From assembly GCA_034336665.1 (NCBI GenBank), contig CM067592.1:43987761-44051760 (forward strand): a stretch of DNA of 64,000 nt, in the 5' to 3' direction. The translations under genes were made by a program, and so were the position numbers. The stretch's first letter is position 1, and each line of letters begins with the position of its first letter. Positions 53,189-62,349 of this stretch are shown here, one piece after another. Under the pieces are notes generated by a model. The model saw only the letters and a program-made list of their open reading frames with translations. It had not been told where the DNA came from and did not search any database. This DNA is from Luscinia megarhynchos. Lineage: Eukaryota; Chordata; Aves; Passeriformes; Turdidae.

Positions 53189-53322
53189 TTCTCCGTAAGT
53201 ATCCTTCTCTTTTGCCTATGTTATCCCTTTCTCTTTGCCTCTGTTATTTGCCCCTTAGCCTCAGGCATGCTTTTCCTTCTTGATGTACTTGTTCTCCCCT
53301 TTCATCACAGATTTCTGTCTCA
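53189..53322 (+). repeat. Right copy of the ~125-bp direct repeat flanking a CR1
   Basis: This starts immediately after the CR1 tail with TAAGTATCCTTCTCTTTTGC and runs to CACAGATTTCTGTCTCAA. It pairs with 48924-49053 at about 87 percent identity by hand count. Confidence 0.85.
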
Positions 53323-54060
53323 AGCATTCCCCCTGTCTTGGTCACCCCATCTGACATGATTCATCTCTTGCATGCACTATACCTGCTGTGCTCCTGCCTT
53401 GCCTTTTTCAGATGCTTGCCTGCTCTTCTGGATTTGCTTCCATTCCATTCCGGCCCCTCTTCCTTTCCATTCCACTTTCCAGTCCTTTCTTTCCTCCATA
53501 TTTCCATCTGTTTACCACCCCCCTCAGTCCTTCTCCCCCCCATGTTCTGCCGGGGCTCTTCCTTCCTTCCCCTTCCATTCCATTCCATTCCATTCCTTCC
53601 TCCACTTCCATCCATCTTTCCTCCGTTTCATCTTTCCATTTCCTCCTTTCCTTCCTCATTTATTCTCTTCCTGTCCATGCCTCTTTCCTCCGTTGTTCCT
53701 GTTTCATTCTTCCATCCATTTCTCTTCCTTCCTTTCCTCTTCTTCCATTTCCTCCCTCCACTATTTCCTTTCCTTTTCCGTCTTCCTCCTTTCCACTGCT
53801 TTCCACCTTTCCTCTATTCTGTGCCTATCCTCCTGCCCCTCCTTCATGTCCATTTCCATTCCATGTTTATCCATATTTTCTTCCTGTTATTCTCCTTCTT
53901 CCATTTTCCTGTCTCTTCCTGTCTTTCTATTTCCATGTGTCATTCCTCTTTTCCTCCACTTCATTTCTTCCACTCCCTCTTTCTTTCATTCCTCTTTTCT
54001 TGTGTCCAGTTCCCCATCTCTTTCTTCCTCCACCTGTCCACCTCATCTGTGTATATGATT
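53323..54060. repeat. Polypyrimidine block, part 3 (TTCC/CATTC type)
   Basis: This is C/T-rich sequence whose commonest words are TTCC, CCATTTCC and TTCCTCC. It includes a clean (CATTC)n microsatellite at about 53573-53600. Purines are so rare that all three + frames stay open for hundreds of codons. The frame 53338-54825 (495 codons) starts here; it is low-complexity Ser/Pro/Phe/Leu text, not a protein gene. Confidence 0.85.
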
Positions 54061-55990
54061 TTCCGTGTCTCTCTGTCATGTTCCTTCCATGGGACTGTGT
54101 CATTCCTCCACGTGCAGTGTTCCATCTTTTCCTTTCATGTCCGTTTCTTGTGCAGGTATGTCTTGTTTGTCACTGTTTTCCTTCTGCATGCTTTTCTTTC
54201 CTTCTGGTTTCCTTTTTTGTCTTGTGTTCCGGTCTTTCCTTCTTTTCCATTTTTCCTTGTGGGTTCCTTGTTCCTTCCAGTCTCCTTCCTCCACTGTGTC
54301 CTCTGTCCTCCTGGGGTGTGTTCCTCTCTGTCGGGTCCTCAGGTGTTCCTCTTGGTGTCTCTTGGGTCTTCTGTGTGTCCATCTGCCCTCCTGTCCTTTG
54401 CTCTTCCTTGGTCCATGGTTCCTCTTCCTGCTGTGTTTCCTCCACTTGATCTTTGGTCTGTGTCTCTTCCATGTCCTTCTTTCTCTTCCTCTTTTTGGTT
54501 CCTGTGTCTTCCTTCCTTCTTCCACGTTCTTCATGTCCTTCTGCTGTGTCCTTGGGTTGTGCTTCCTGTGTCTCTCGTTCAGTGCCTCCTCTTTTCCTTG
54601 TTCAGGTTCCACCTTTCTTCCTCCGTGGTTGGGTCTTTCCTCTTCTTGCCTCCATGCCTCACTGGGTTCCTGTCTCCATTGCTCATTCCGGTCTGTCTCC
54701 GTCTTTCCTCCTTCCTGGGTCCATTTTGGTCAGATCTTTCACCCTGGAGTCTTTCTCCGGCTCCTGCTCTTCCTTGTGGTTGGCTCCACGTTTGTTTCCT
54801 TGTTGTCTTTGTGTGTGTCCGGTGATCGGTCTCCTTGCTTGTGCTTTTCTGTCCACCTCTTTCCTCTTCTTTTCTTTCCTGTCTTTCCATTCTGTGCTTG
54901 GTCGGTTATCCACTTTTTGTTGCATGTGATTTTCTTTGGTCCTGGCGTTTTCCTTCTTTCCTCCACTGTTCCCCTCCATTCGTTTCTCATCTTTTCCACG
55001 TTCCTCCATGTGTGCCTCCTGTGTGTGTCCCTTCTTCTGCATGTATTTTTTCCTCTGTCCACTTTCCCCATCTTCCACTTCCTTTCCTGTTGGGTTATTC
55101 TTCCTTTCCTTTCTCTCCTTCTATTTTCCTCCTTCCATGCCTTCCATGTCTCATTGATTGTCATTTTCCATGTGTTCCTTCTCCGGGGTCCGTCTCATTT
55201 TCCGTCCATTCCTGGCTTTGTTCATTCTTTCTGTGGGGTGCCTCCTTTTTGTCTTTGTGCTCCTGGGTTGTGTTCCAGTTGTGTGTCCCTGGTATGCTTT
55301 CCTTCCTGTTATTTTTTCTTTCCTCTTTCTCCGGTTTCCTCTTTCCTTCCTGCTCGTTCGTTCCTCCGTTCCTGTCCTTTTTATCTTTCCGCCACTGTGT
55401 GGTCCTCTCTCATTCCGTGTCATTTCCTCTTGTGCCATTCCACGGGTCGTTTCCTTCTTGACTGGTTTGTCAAGTTTCCTTTCCCTCTGGTGTTTCCTGT
55501 CCTGTCTTCCTCCTCCTGGGACCCTCTTCCTGGTTGTGGGTCTTGGTTATCCTTCCACTCTCCTTTTCCATTCCGGTGTGTGTGCTTCTTCCTCCACTGG
55601 TGTCCTCTGGCCCTTTCTCGTTGGTCTTCCTTTCTTCTCCGTTGTTCCTCCTTTCTCTGTCCATGTGCTGTTTCATGTGCCTGTTTCCTGTCTGTCCATG
55701 TCTGTGGTCGGGTCGGTTCGGGATCCTTGACAAGTCTTTATTCTGTGGGTTCTTCGTGGGGTCCTGGTCAGTTGGGGTCCTCCATTTCCTTCGTTGTCCT
55801 TGTCTTTCTTTCAGATCCACTTCCTCCTTGTCCTTTCTCTGCGTCGTTTCCTTGTCATATTTTTCTGTTTGCGTTCTTTCCCATTGTGCTCTCCTGCTCA
55901 TGTCTGCTTCTGGGGTTTCTTGGGATTCCTCTTTCCATGGCGTTTCTTCCTCTTTTTCCTTCTTGTGCTCCCTCTCTCTTGTGCCTCTTC
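54061..55990. repeat. Polypyrimidine block, part 4 (T/C with regular G, TGTGTCC/TTCCTTCC type)
   Basis: Composition shifts: adenine stays very scarce on the + strand while G becomes common in words such as TGTGTCC, TTCCGGT, CCTGTGTC and TCCTTGTGG. Scarcity of A removes TAA, TAG and TGA, producing the 751-codon frame 54065-56320 and similar ones. On the - strand the frames are rich in Arg, Lys, Glu, Gln and Thr. No domain, hydropathy pattern of a real family, or start context supports a gene. Confidence 0.82.
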
Positions 55991-56860
55991 TTTCTGTCCA
56001 GCTCTTTCCCTCTTCTTGTATATGAGGGCTTTCCTCTCCTTTACACATCCTCTTTTGCTTCTGTTTCTTGCTTCCCTGTGCATTTTTGTATCTCTCTCAT
56101 GCAATTTTCGTTCTTTACCTCATGTCATGCTCACCATTTTACCCCCTCCCTCTTTTCTATATCCTCTCATTTGTTCCTCTGTCAATCTCTGCCTATGCTT
56201 GCCCTTTCCCTCTCACTCTTCTTTCCATCTTTCTTGCTCTCTTACCTTTGCTCATCTTCCCCTCTTCCTGACTCACTTTATTCCCTTCTCACTCCTTTCT
56301 CCTCTTTTTTTGTCTCCTAATCCTGCCCTGGCTTTCTTTGCCCTGCTTCTATTTATGTTTCTTTGGATCTCAGTCAGTCTGTCTGTGCCACATAGTCGTT
56401 TCCAAATCTCTGAAATTCTCATTCTTGCTTTCCTTCTTTCTTTGCGTATCTTATTGTCTTTGCTTGCTCCTTCTGCCATTTCTGTTTCTCTTTTCCCCCT
56501 CTTTTTAAATCCCATTTTCTCTTGTTCTCCCTCAGTCCCCTCATTGTTCTCACACTCAATCCTTGTCTTTTCCCATCTATACTTTTCCTTGCCTCACTCT
56601 GTCTTCTTGTCTGTCCCTCTCTCCCTTTTCTTTGCACTCCTTTCTTTCACAGCCTCTACTTCCACATCATCTTCCCCTCCTGCCAGCCTTTACTTATCTA
56701 ATTTCCCTTCTCTTCCTCCAGTGCTCTTCCCTCACCCACTCCCTTGCCCAGTTTCTCCACTTTGCTTATTTCTGTTGCACATGGAGTTTCATTCATGCAC
56801 ATTCTTTTTGCCTTTGTATTTTCCTCTTTTCCCCTGACTACCCTGTCAGGGGACAATTGT
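55991..56860. repeat. Polypyrimidine block, part 5 (CTTT/CTCTC type)
   Basis: The sequence returns to the CTCTC/CTTTCC composition seen in parts 1 and 2, with little G. The frame 55794-56837 crosses it and is a composition artefact. The block fades out at about 56860, after which normal base composition resumes for about 200 bp. Confidence 0.8.
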
Positions 56861-57059
56861 TTCTGATACTGAACCTGCACCTTCCCTTGCTGGAGTCTAA
56901 TGCTCTTTGCTCTCCTCTGGAAAGGATTCCATGCTGGTCCTCTGGCATTTTCTTCATGAGGATTGGGCACAGACAGGAGGTGTTCTCCCAGAACATGACC
57001 ACACACTGCGAGACTGTGACACACCCAATTCTAGCAAAATGAAAGATTGCTTTAAGAAA

Positions 57060-57716
57060 CAGTAGTAGTGAAGAAAAAAACAACCAAAAACCCCACACCA
57101 AAAAAAGAACAGAAGCACCTAAAAAAACATAAAAAGATAAGGAAGAAGAATAGGAATATTAGGAAGAACCATTAGAAGTTGAAGCAGATGAAGAAGTAGT
57201 ACTAAAAAAGTGTAAGTATCAGAATGAGAATAAGAATAAATCAAAATAAGAATAAAATTAGGAAAGGAATAAGAAAAAGCTTAAGTAAAATAATAAGAAA
57301 AAACATAAGACAAAAAGCATTAGGAAAAAAGCACATAAAAAAAGCATTAGAAAAAGAAAATAAAATTTAAAATAAGAATTAAAATAATAATAAGAAAAAA
57401 TAAGAATAGGAATGAGAATTATAGTAAGTATAGGAACAACAAAAAGAACACAAGAAAACTTATAAGAACAGAAATAGGAAAAATCAGAATAAGAATAGAA
57501 AGAAAGAAAGGAATAAGAAAAAGTTTAAGTAAAATGTAAGAAAAAGTGTAAGACAAAAAGCATAAGAAAAAAACCAGAAAATAAAGCTTAAGGAAAAGCA
57601 AAAAAACAAAGAAGAAGGACAAGGACAAGGGCAAGGACAAGGACAAGGAAGAAAATTAGCAGGAGCAAGGAGAATGAGAAGAACAAGAAGAATGAGAAGC
57701 AGAGGCAGTGAGGACG
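57060..57716. repeat. Purine-rich A/G low-complexity block
   Basis: The + strand switches from C/T-rich to A/G-rich, with words such as AAGAATAAG, AATAAGAAAAA and AAAAGCATTAGGAAA. It ends in a GGACAA hexamer array at about 57615-57648. It is strand-inverted in composition relative to the adjacent polypyrimidine block. The - strand frame 57419-57646 (Leu/Phe/Ser run) is a by-product. Confidence 0.85.
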
Positions 57717-58040
57717 AGTCATAATCCCTCCAAGAGCCCCAGAGCACTCCCCATGCTCATTGCTCAGGCCTTGCAGTAGAGCATTGCACGGGATGCAGAG
57801 TGATGCCACAGATGCAGAGTGTGCTGCAAGAGACTGTGTCACACTTCCCCCAGCCAGGCAGGTACCTGGGTATTCCCCTGCCCTAACTGTCTGTCAATGT
57901 GCTCAGCACCATGTTCTCAGGGACCTCAGCACCAAGGAGACCTGATGGAGAGCATCACCAGGATGACGCTGGCATGCACAGAGGGGTGAAGTTTTCATCC
58001 TAATCTGTCTCTGTCTCTCTTTCTCTCCCCACACCTGTTT
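57717..58040 (+). other. GC-richer unique stretch
   Basis: About 320 bp of more normal, GC-richer sequence with repeated GATGCAGAGTG words (57793-57825). No gene or known repeat was recognised. Confidence 0.5.
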
Positions 58041-58095
58041 CCTCCCTCCCTCCCTCCCTCCCTCCCTTGCTTTCCCTCCCTCCCTTGCTTTACCT
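58041..58095. repeat. (TCCC)n microsatellite
   Basis: About seven tandem CTCC/TCCC units at 58041-58066, followed by imperfect CCCTTGCTTT interruptions to about 58095. Confidence 0.93.
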
Positions 58096-59392
58096 CCCTA
58101 TACTCTAAGTGCAAATTAACATCTGCAATCTTCTGAAAGTTGTGTACTGTCTGTTTACATTTTCTGTCTCAGAGTCATTACAATTACAGTATCACCAGAA
58201 CTCTGGCATGAAAAATCCTGTGCTGATTTGTCTGTCTTCTCAGCTAGGAAGAGAGTCCGTAGCTACTAAATTAAGGTATCTTCATCAAAAATCAGATTGG
58301 TTTGCAATTAATTACTTCCTGACATGCAACCATTTTTGTTCACTGTTCCTTTTACACTTTACTCTGGTCATTTTACACTTCATGGTATTAGCAGTTTCTC
58401 ATCCTTTGCAGAGATCTTAGGGTATGGGTTCACAGATCATGCTGTAATCCATTTTGTTTTCCAGAGAAAGTATGTGGGGCTCTACAGTCTTTATTCTTAT
58501 GCTGAGTATTGTTCTTAAAAGTAATTTGCACAAAGCTGAATTACTAAGGAGTCCAATATCCCTATAAACTTGCCAAAGTAAAAAGTGTGTATGATACTTG
58601 GGCTTAGTAAGAGTATTCCTGTGTAATCCCAGAAGACATCTAATTGCACCACAAGGAATAAAGAGTCTCTGAAGATGAATATGCTGTGCATTGTGCTAGA
58701 AAAAGCTATGAAGAAAGTTGGGAGCAATATTCTGATACGATACATGAAGTATACACAGTGCACTGAAGAAATGACCCCATCACCTCTTTCTCTTCGGTAC
58801 TTGCATGTTCCTTCCGCTTTATTCTGAAACAGATTGGAGCATAGTACCAACTTTGTTTCCTCTCTTGAATTAGGAAGAGCTTCATGATGATGTTGGACTC
58901 CGAGTGGTTTGTGCTGCTGCTCAAGCAGAAGCTGAGTCATTCAGAACACTACTGGAAAGAGAGGGTCATATTTGTAGACTTTTGCTTACATACCTTTTTA
59001 TTGTAGCAATGTTTCTAGATACAACCTGTACTTTCGCTGGTATTTGCCTAGTTCTACTATTCTTAGAAGTTTTTTCCTTTTTCACCATTAGTTTTCTGTT
59101 CTCATCTGTGCTACGCCCAACATAACTACTTGGCTCTTGTAGCTGTGGATAGGACTGTGCATAACGTATACTGTCATTCTGCCTTTATCTGGGATTTTTC
59201 TATCTTCTTTCCTCACACCTTTTCTTGAAGTTAACAAATTCTTCTTGAATGTGTGTGTTACTGGGATAGCAGGAATAATTTGAGGAGAGAGCTGTTATTT
59301 TATTTAAATCACAAGTTTAAAAATAGTTACTGTAGTGGAAAGATCCAAGAAAGAATTGACTCTTCCCTCAGTGCAGAAGAGTGAGCATTGCT
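58096..59392 (+). other. Last PIGG intron, unique stretch
   Basis: AT-rich sequence. The open frame 58904-59125 gives a hydrophobic peptide with no family match I can name and no splice support. The terminal PIGG exon was not seen. Confidence 0.6.
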
Positions 59393-60370
59393 TCACAGAA
59401 CCACAGAACACCCCAGTTTGGAGATGCCTTTGAAAGATCGTGTGGTTCAACATTTTCTGGGAACAGGAACCTCCACAAGATCATCTGGCATGCTGTCCAG
59501 TCTTGTCTTGAAAATCTGCAGTGATGGGGATTCTACCAAATCCCTGGCAAGATTGTATCCGTGATTGACTGTTCTCACTGCAAAAACAAGTCATTCTTAT
59601 ACTGAGATGAAACCTCTCCCAGCACAACTTGTACCCATTGTCTTATGTTTTCTCTTATGCACCACCTGGTGAGGAGAGCACTTCCATCCTTTGTTGCCAT
59701 CTTTAAATAATTAAGTACAGGAATGCTATGATGAAGTCTTCCTGAGCCGCCTTCATGAAGAAGAGACCTGACTCCTATCGTCTTATACTGCAGAGCTCTT
59801 TCATCCTCTCTAGTCTTTCTTTAGTGTCTCTCCATCCTGTTCATGTCTTTTTGGAAGAGTGATGGACCAGAACTGGATACAGTACTACAGGTATGGCCTG
59901 ACAAGCACTCAGTAGAGTTGGGATAATCACATGTCTCCCTGCCAGTAGTGCCCCTGAGGATGCAGCCCAGCACATGATTTGCTGTTGCCGCAGCAGTGCT
60001 CTGCTGACTCATGTTTAGCCTGTTGTCAGCCAGTACCCCCAGGTCCCTTTCAGCAGCACTGTTTCCCAGCCACATGCCTGTAACCCGGGTGCAAGACTTT
60101 GCACTTTGTTTAGCTTCATACAGCTCTTGATAGCCTGACCAGATCTCTCTGTAAGACAGCTCTCCCTTCTAATGTGTCCACTTCGACACCCAGTTTAGTG
60201 TCAACAGCACTTTAGTGAAGGTGCTTTCAATCCTGCCATCTAGACTATGAAAACATTGAGCAGTTTGGGGCTCAGTAACATTCACTGTGGGATTATACTT
60301 GTGACTGGCTGCCACACTGAGTAAAAAACACAAATCACCCATTCTGGCCTTGCTGGCCAATTTCCTATCC
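59393..60370 (-). mobile_element. CR1 LINE 3' portion, old copy
   Basis: On the + strand it begins TCACAGAACCACAGAACACC, a reversed tail. It runs through AGAGACCTGACTCCTATCG, GGACCAGAACTGGATACAGT, CCTGCCAGTAGTGCCCCTGA, TGTTGTCAGCCAGTACCCCC and ACCCGGGTGCAAGACTTTGC, all reversed CR1 3' UTR blocks. It is about 1 kb, 5'-truncated, diverged, antisense to PIGG. The right boundary is approximate. Confidence 0.87.
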
Positions 60371-60835
60371 AGACTTAAATAAATTGATTTACCTTTCTAG
60401 AAATGCCTTGTGTCACTATCAATGTGTGTTGTTATACTGGTATATTTTAACCTGTTAAAGTTGAACTTAATCAAATAACTTGGACACTAACAGTCTCTGT
60501 TAAATTTCTTCAGATCTCATCTATCAATAACAATTGTTGGATGCAATTTTTCTTTATGGCTTTAGCTAAGATCATGAAGAATAACTGTTTGTTTATAAAG
60601 ATGGGCAGGAAAGCCTGCAGATGTACCCTAACAGAAAATCAAGCTATAAATTTCCTTGTTATTCCTTGCATGTATTATGCCAGTGTAAAATGCTTTGGGT
60701 TTTTTGCCTACTGGAAAATTGACCAGTGCTGGGCTTTTAAATACTTAGGATTTGTGTTTTGCTTCTTAGGACAGTTTGGTTATACCTTGCTGCAGTAAAA
60801 TATGGGCCAGTGTCAACAGGAATAGGTGGATTTGG
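60371..60835 (+). other. Unique intronic stretch
   Basis: AT-rich sequence with no supported gene. The short open frame 60541-60798 is not recognised. Confidence 0.55.
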
Positions 60836-61025
60836 TTTTTTGTTTATTTGTTTGTTTGTTTGTTTGCTTGTTTGTTTGTGGGTTTTTGGTGGTTTTTTTT
60901 GTGGGGTTTGTGTGTGTGTGATTCTGTTTTGGGAGTTTTTGTGTGTGTGTTTTGGTGACTTTTTTTTATTTTTTGTTTTTGTTTTGTTGGGCTTTTTTTA
61001 GGCTTTTGGTTGTTTTTTTTGCCTA
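60836..61025. repeat. T/G-rich low-complexity tract with (TTTG)n
   Basis: It begins with TTTG tetramers (60838-60878), then alternating GGTTTTT, (GT)n and poly-T runs. Adenine is nearly absent for about 190 bp. Long frames across it on both strands are artefacts of the composition. Confidence 0.9.
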
Positions 61026-61783
61026 TTTTACTGATGTGAAGCTCACAGCACAACTGATGATGCCAGCAGTGAGAACAGAAAAAAACATTGATATAATTCT
61101 ATTTTTTGTACTCTTGATGTTGAAATGAAGAGAATTGAAGTTTCAAAGCCTAATAGCTTTTTACAGCTAAATCTTTGTACTGCAGTCCACATGTACTACA
61201 GACCCCTGTCACTTACTGCCACAGACACAACCTTGCTTGGGTAGTTGTACCTTCTCTGCCTTTCTTACTGGGAAAGAGAATGCAAAGGGCAGAGGAAAAT
61301 CAGTCATCCCCAAGTTCCATCATTTCCATGGCAGCAGAATATACTTTACAGCCCTTTTATCTTGCTGGCAACCAGCATTTTTTGACATCTATGCATTGAT
61401 CGGGTGTGGTGACAAAAATTGTGACTTCATAGCGTTAAAAAAGTTCTGATTGGTAGTTTCTACCAGAGTTAATAATATAAATTTCCAGAGGACTCTTGGT
61501 TCTCTTGGAACTTCTAAAAATATAAAGTGTTTTTCCATGACAATGCAGGATTGTGTTCTATAATCTAAAATAGTATTGTAGAATTATACTCAGTGAGAGT
61601 GGGACATGTGGGAGAGATGTAGCAAATTTATTCTTGCTGCTGAACTGATTGATACTTGTGTAGATCAGAGAAATTTCTTACACATTGCAGGTACTCTAAG
61701 ATGTTGGAGACGTTTGGAGTGCTACATGTTTTGTTTCTGAGTGCAACCCTTCATTAGTATATGTGGGGCAGATGAACAAAATG
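61026..61783 (+). other. Unique intronic stretch
   Basis: Nothing recognisable between the T/G tract and the LTR. Confidence 0.55.
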
Positions 61784-61789
61784 ACAAGT
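61784..61789. repeat. LTR target-site duplication, left copy
   Basis: ACAAGT immediately left of the LTR; the right copy at 62344-62349 reads CCAAGT, one mismatch in six. Confidence 0.7.
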
Positions 61790-62343
61790 TGAGGCGGTGC
61801 CGGAGTCACAGCTAGCTCCCAGAACCACGCCAAGAGTGGGCTGTTCCCAAAAGGAGATTAGGGATACAGCTTAGAGTGGATGCTCTATGGCACAGATGTA
61901 ATGGGGGCAAGCAGAGGCAACGATGGCAGAGAGGTCTTCCATATGGTTTCCAAGGAGGTTTAATTCCAAGGAAGGGTCAGGGATGAAAGACTAGAGACAC
62001 TGGCTATGCAGGGACTTTTATATAGAGGAGATCCTAAGGGAAGGTACAAATTTTCAACCAGTATGGGGGAAGGCTGGGGAGGAGCACAAGGTGTGGTTTA
62101 CAGTACATAACCCAATGAGAAGGCACAGGGGGAGGGAACAGTTTAAACAAATCAATGGGGCTTTGAAGATTAGGGGATTTCCAAGCAGGGGGTTGGCACA
62201 AGGTGGGATTGACAGCGAACTTGCTGGAATAAGGGGCAGGTGTCGGGTTAGATTGGCAACTTGGGAGGAGGGTGCTAACTGGGAATGAACCATTAGCACA
62301 AGGGTATCAGAACAAAGCATTCAAACTGAGACACACCGCTACA
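61790..62343 (-). mobile_element. Solo LTR of an endogenous retrovirus
   Basis: A 554-bp element bounded by TG...CA, on the - strand. Read in its own direction it begins TGTAGCGGTGTGTCTCAG and has a TATATAAAAG promoter box (near 62020 in window coordinates). About 60 bp further on it has an AATTAAA polyadenylation-type signal (near 61960), a spacing normal for an LTR U3-R-U5. It ends in CA at 61790. No internal retroviral genes adjoin it on either side, so it is a recombined solo LTR. The six-base target duplication would fit a class II (beta-like) avian retrovirus, which is inference. Confidence 0.85.
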
Positions 62344-62349
62344 CCAAGT
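62344..62349. repeat. LTR target-site duplication, right copy
   Basis: CCAAGT directly right of the LTR, paired with ACAAGT at 61784-61789. Confidence 0.7.

Larger units (their letters stand above)
49054..53192 (+). mobile_element. Near full-length CR1 LINE
   Basis: A sense-strand CR1 of about 4.1 kb inserted in the polypyrimidine block. In order it holds a 5' UTR, a decayed ORF1 (about 49255-50150), an endonuclease region (50390-51156), a reverse transcriptase region (51627-52408), a 3' UTR, and a tail reading TTGATTCTGTGATTCT at 53177-53192. Several frameshifts and stops separate the coding pieces, and catalytic positions are changed, so it is not active. It is the only copy in the window with both ORFs. 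Direct repeats of about 125 bp flank it. Confidence 0.93.

Noticed and set aside
53338..54825. 495-codon open frame in the TTCC-rich part of the block
   Set aside because: It is a composition artefact of polypyrimidine DNA; two other frames are open in parallel.
54065..56320. 751-codon open frame suggesting a large cysteine- and phenylalanine-rich membrane protein
   Set aside because: Other long open frames overlap it on the same strand, adenine is nearly absent so stops cannot form, and the translation is low-complexity with no domain.
58904..59125. Hydrophobic 73-codon frame as a candidate terminal PIGG exon or small membrane protein
   Set aside because: It does not resemble the PIGG C-terminus and has no acceptor joining exon F in phase.
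60836..61025. Long frames on both strands in the TTTG/GT tract
   Set aside because: Low-complexity T/G sequence gives Phe/Val/Cys or Lys/Thr/His text by composition.
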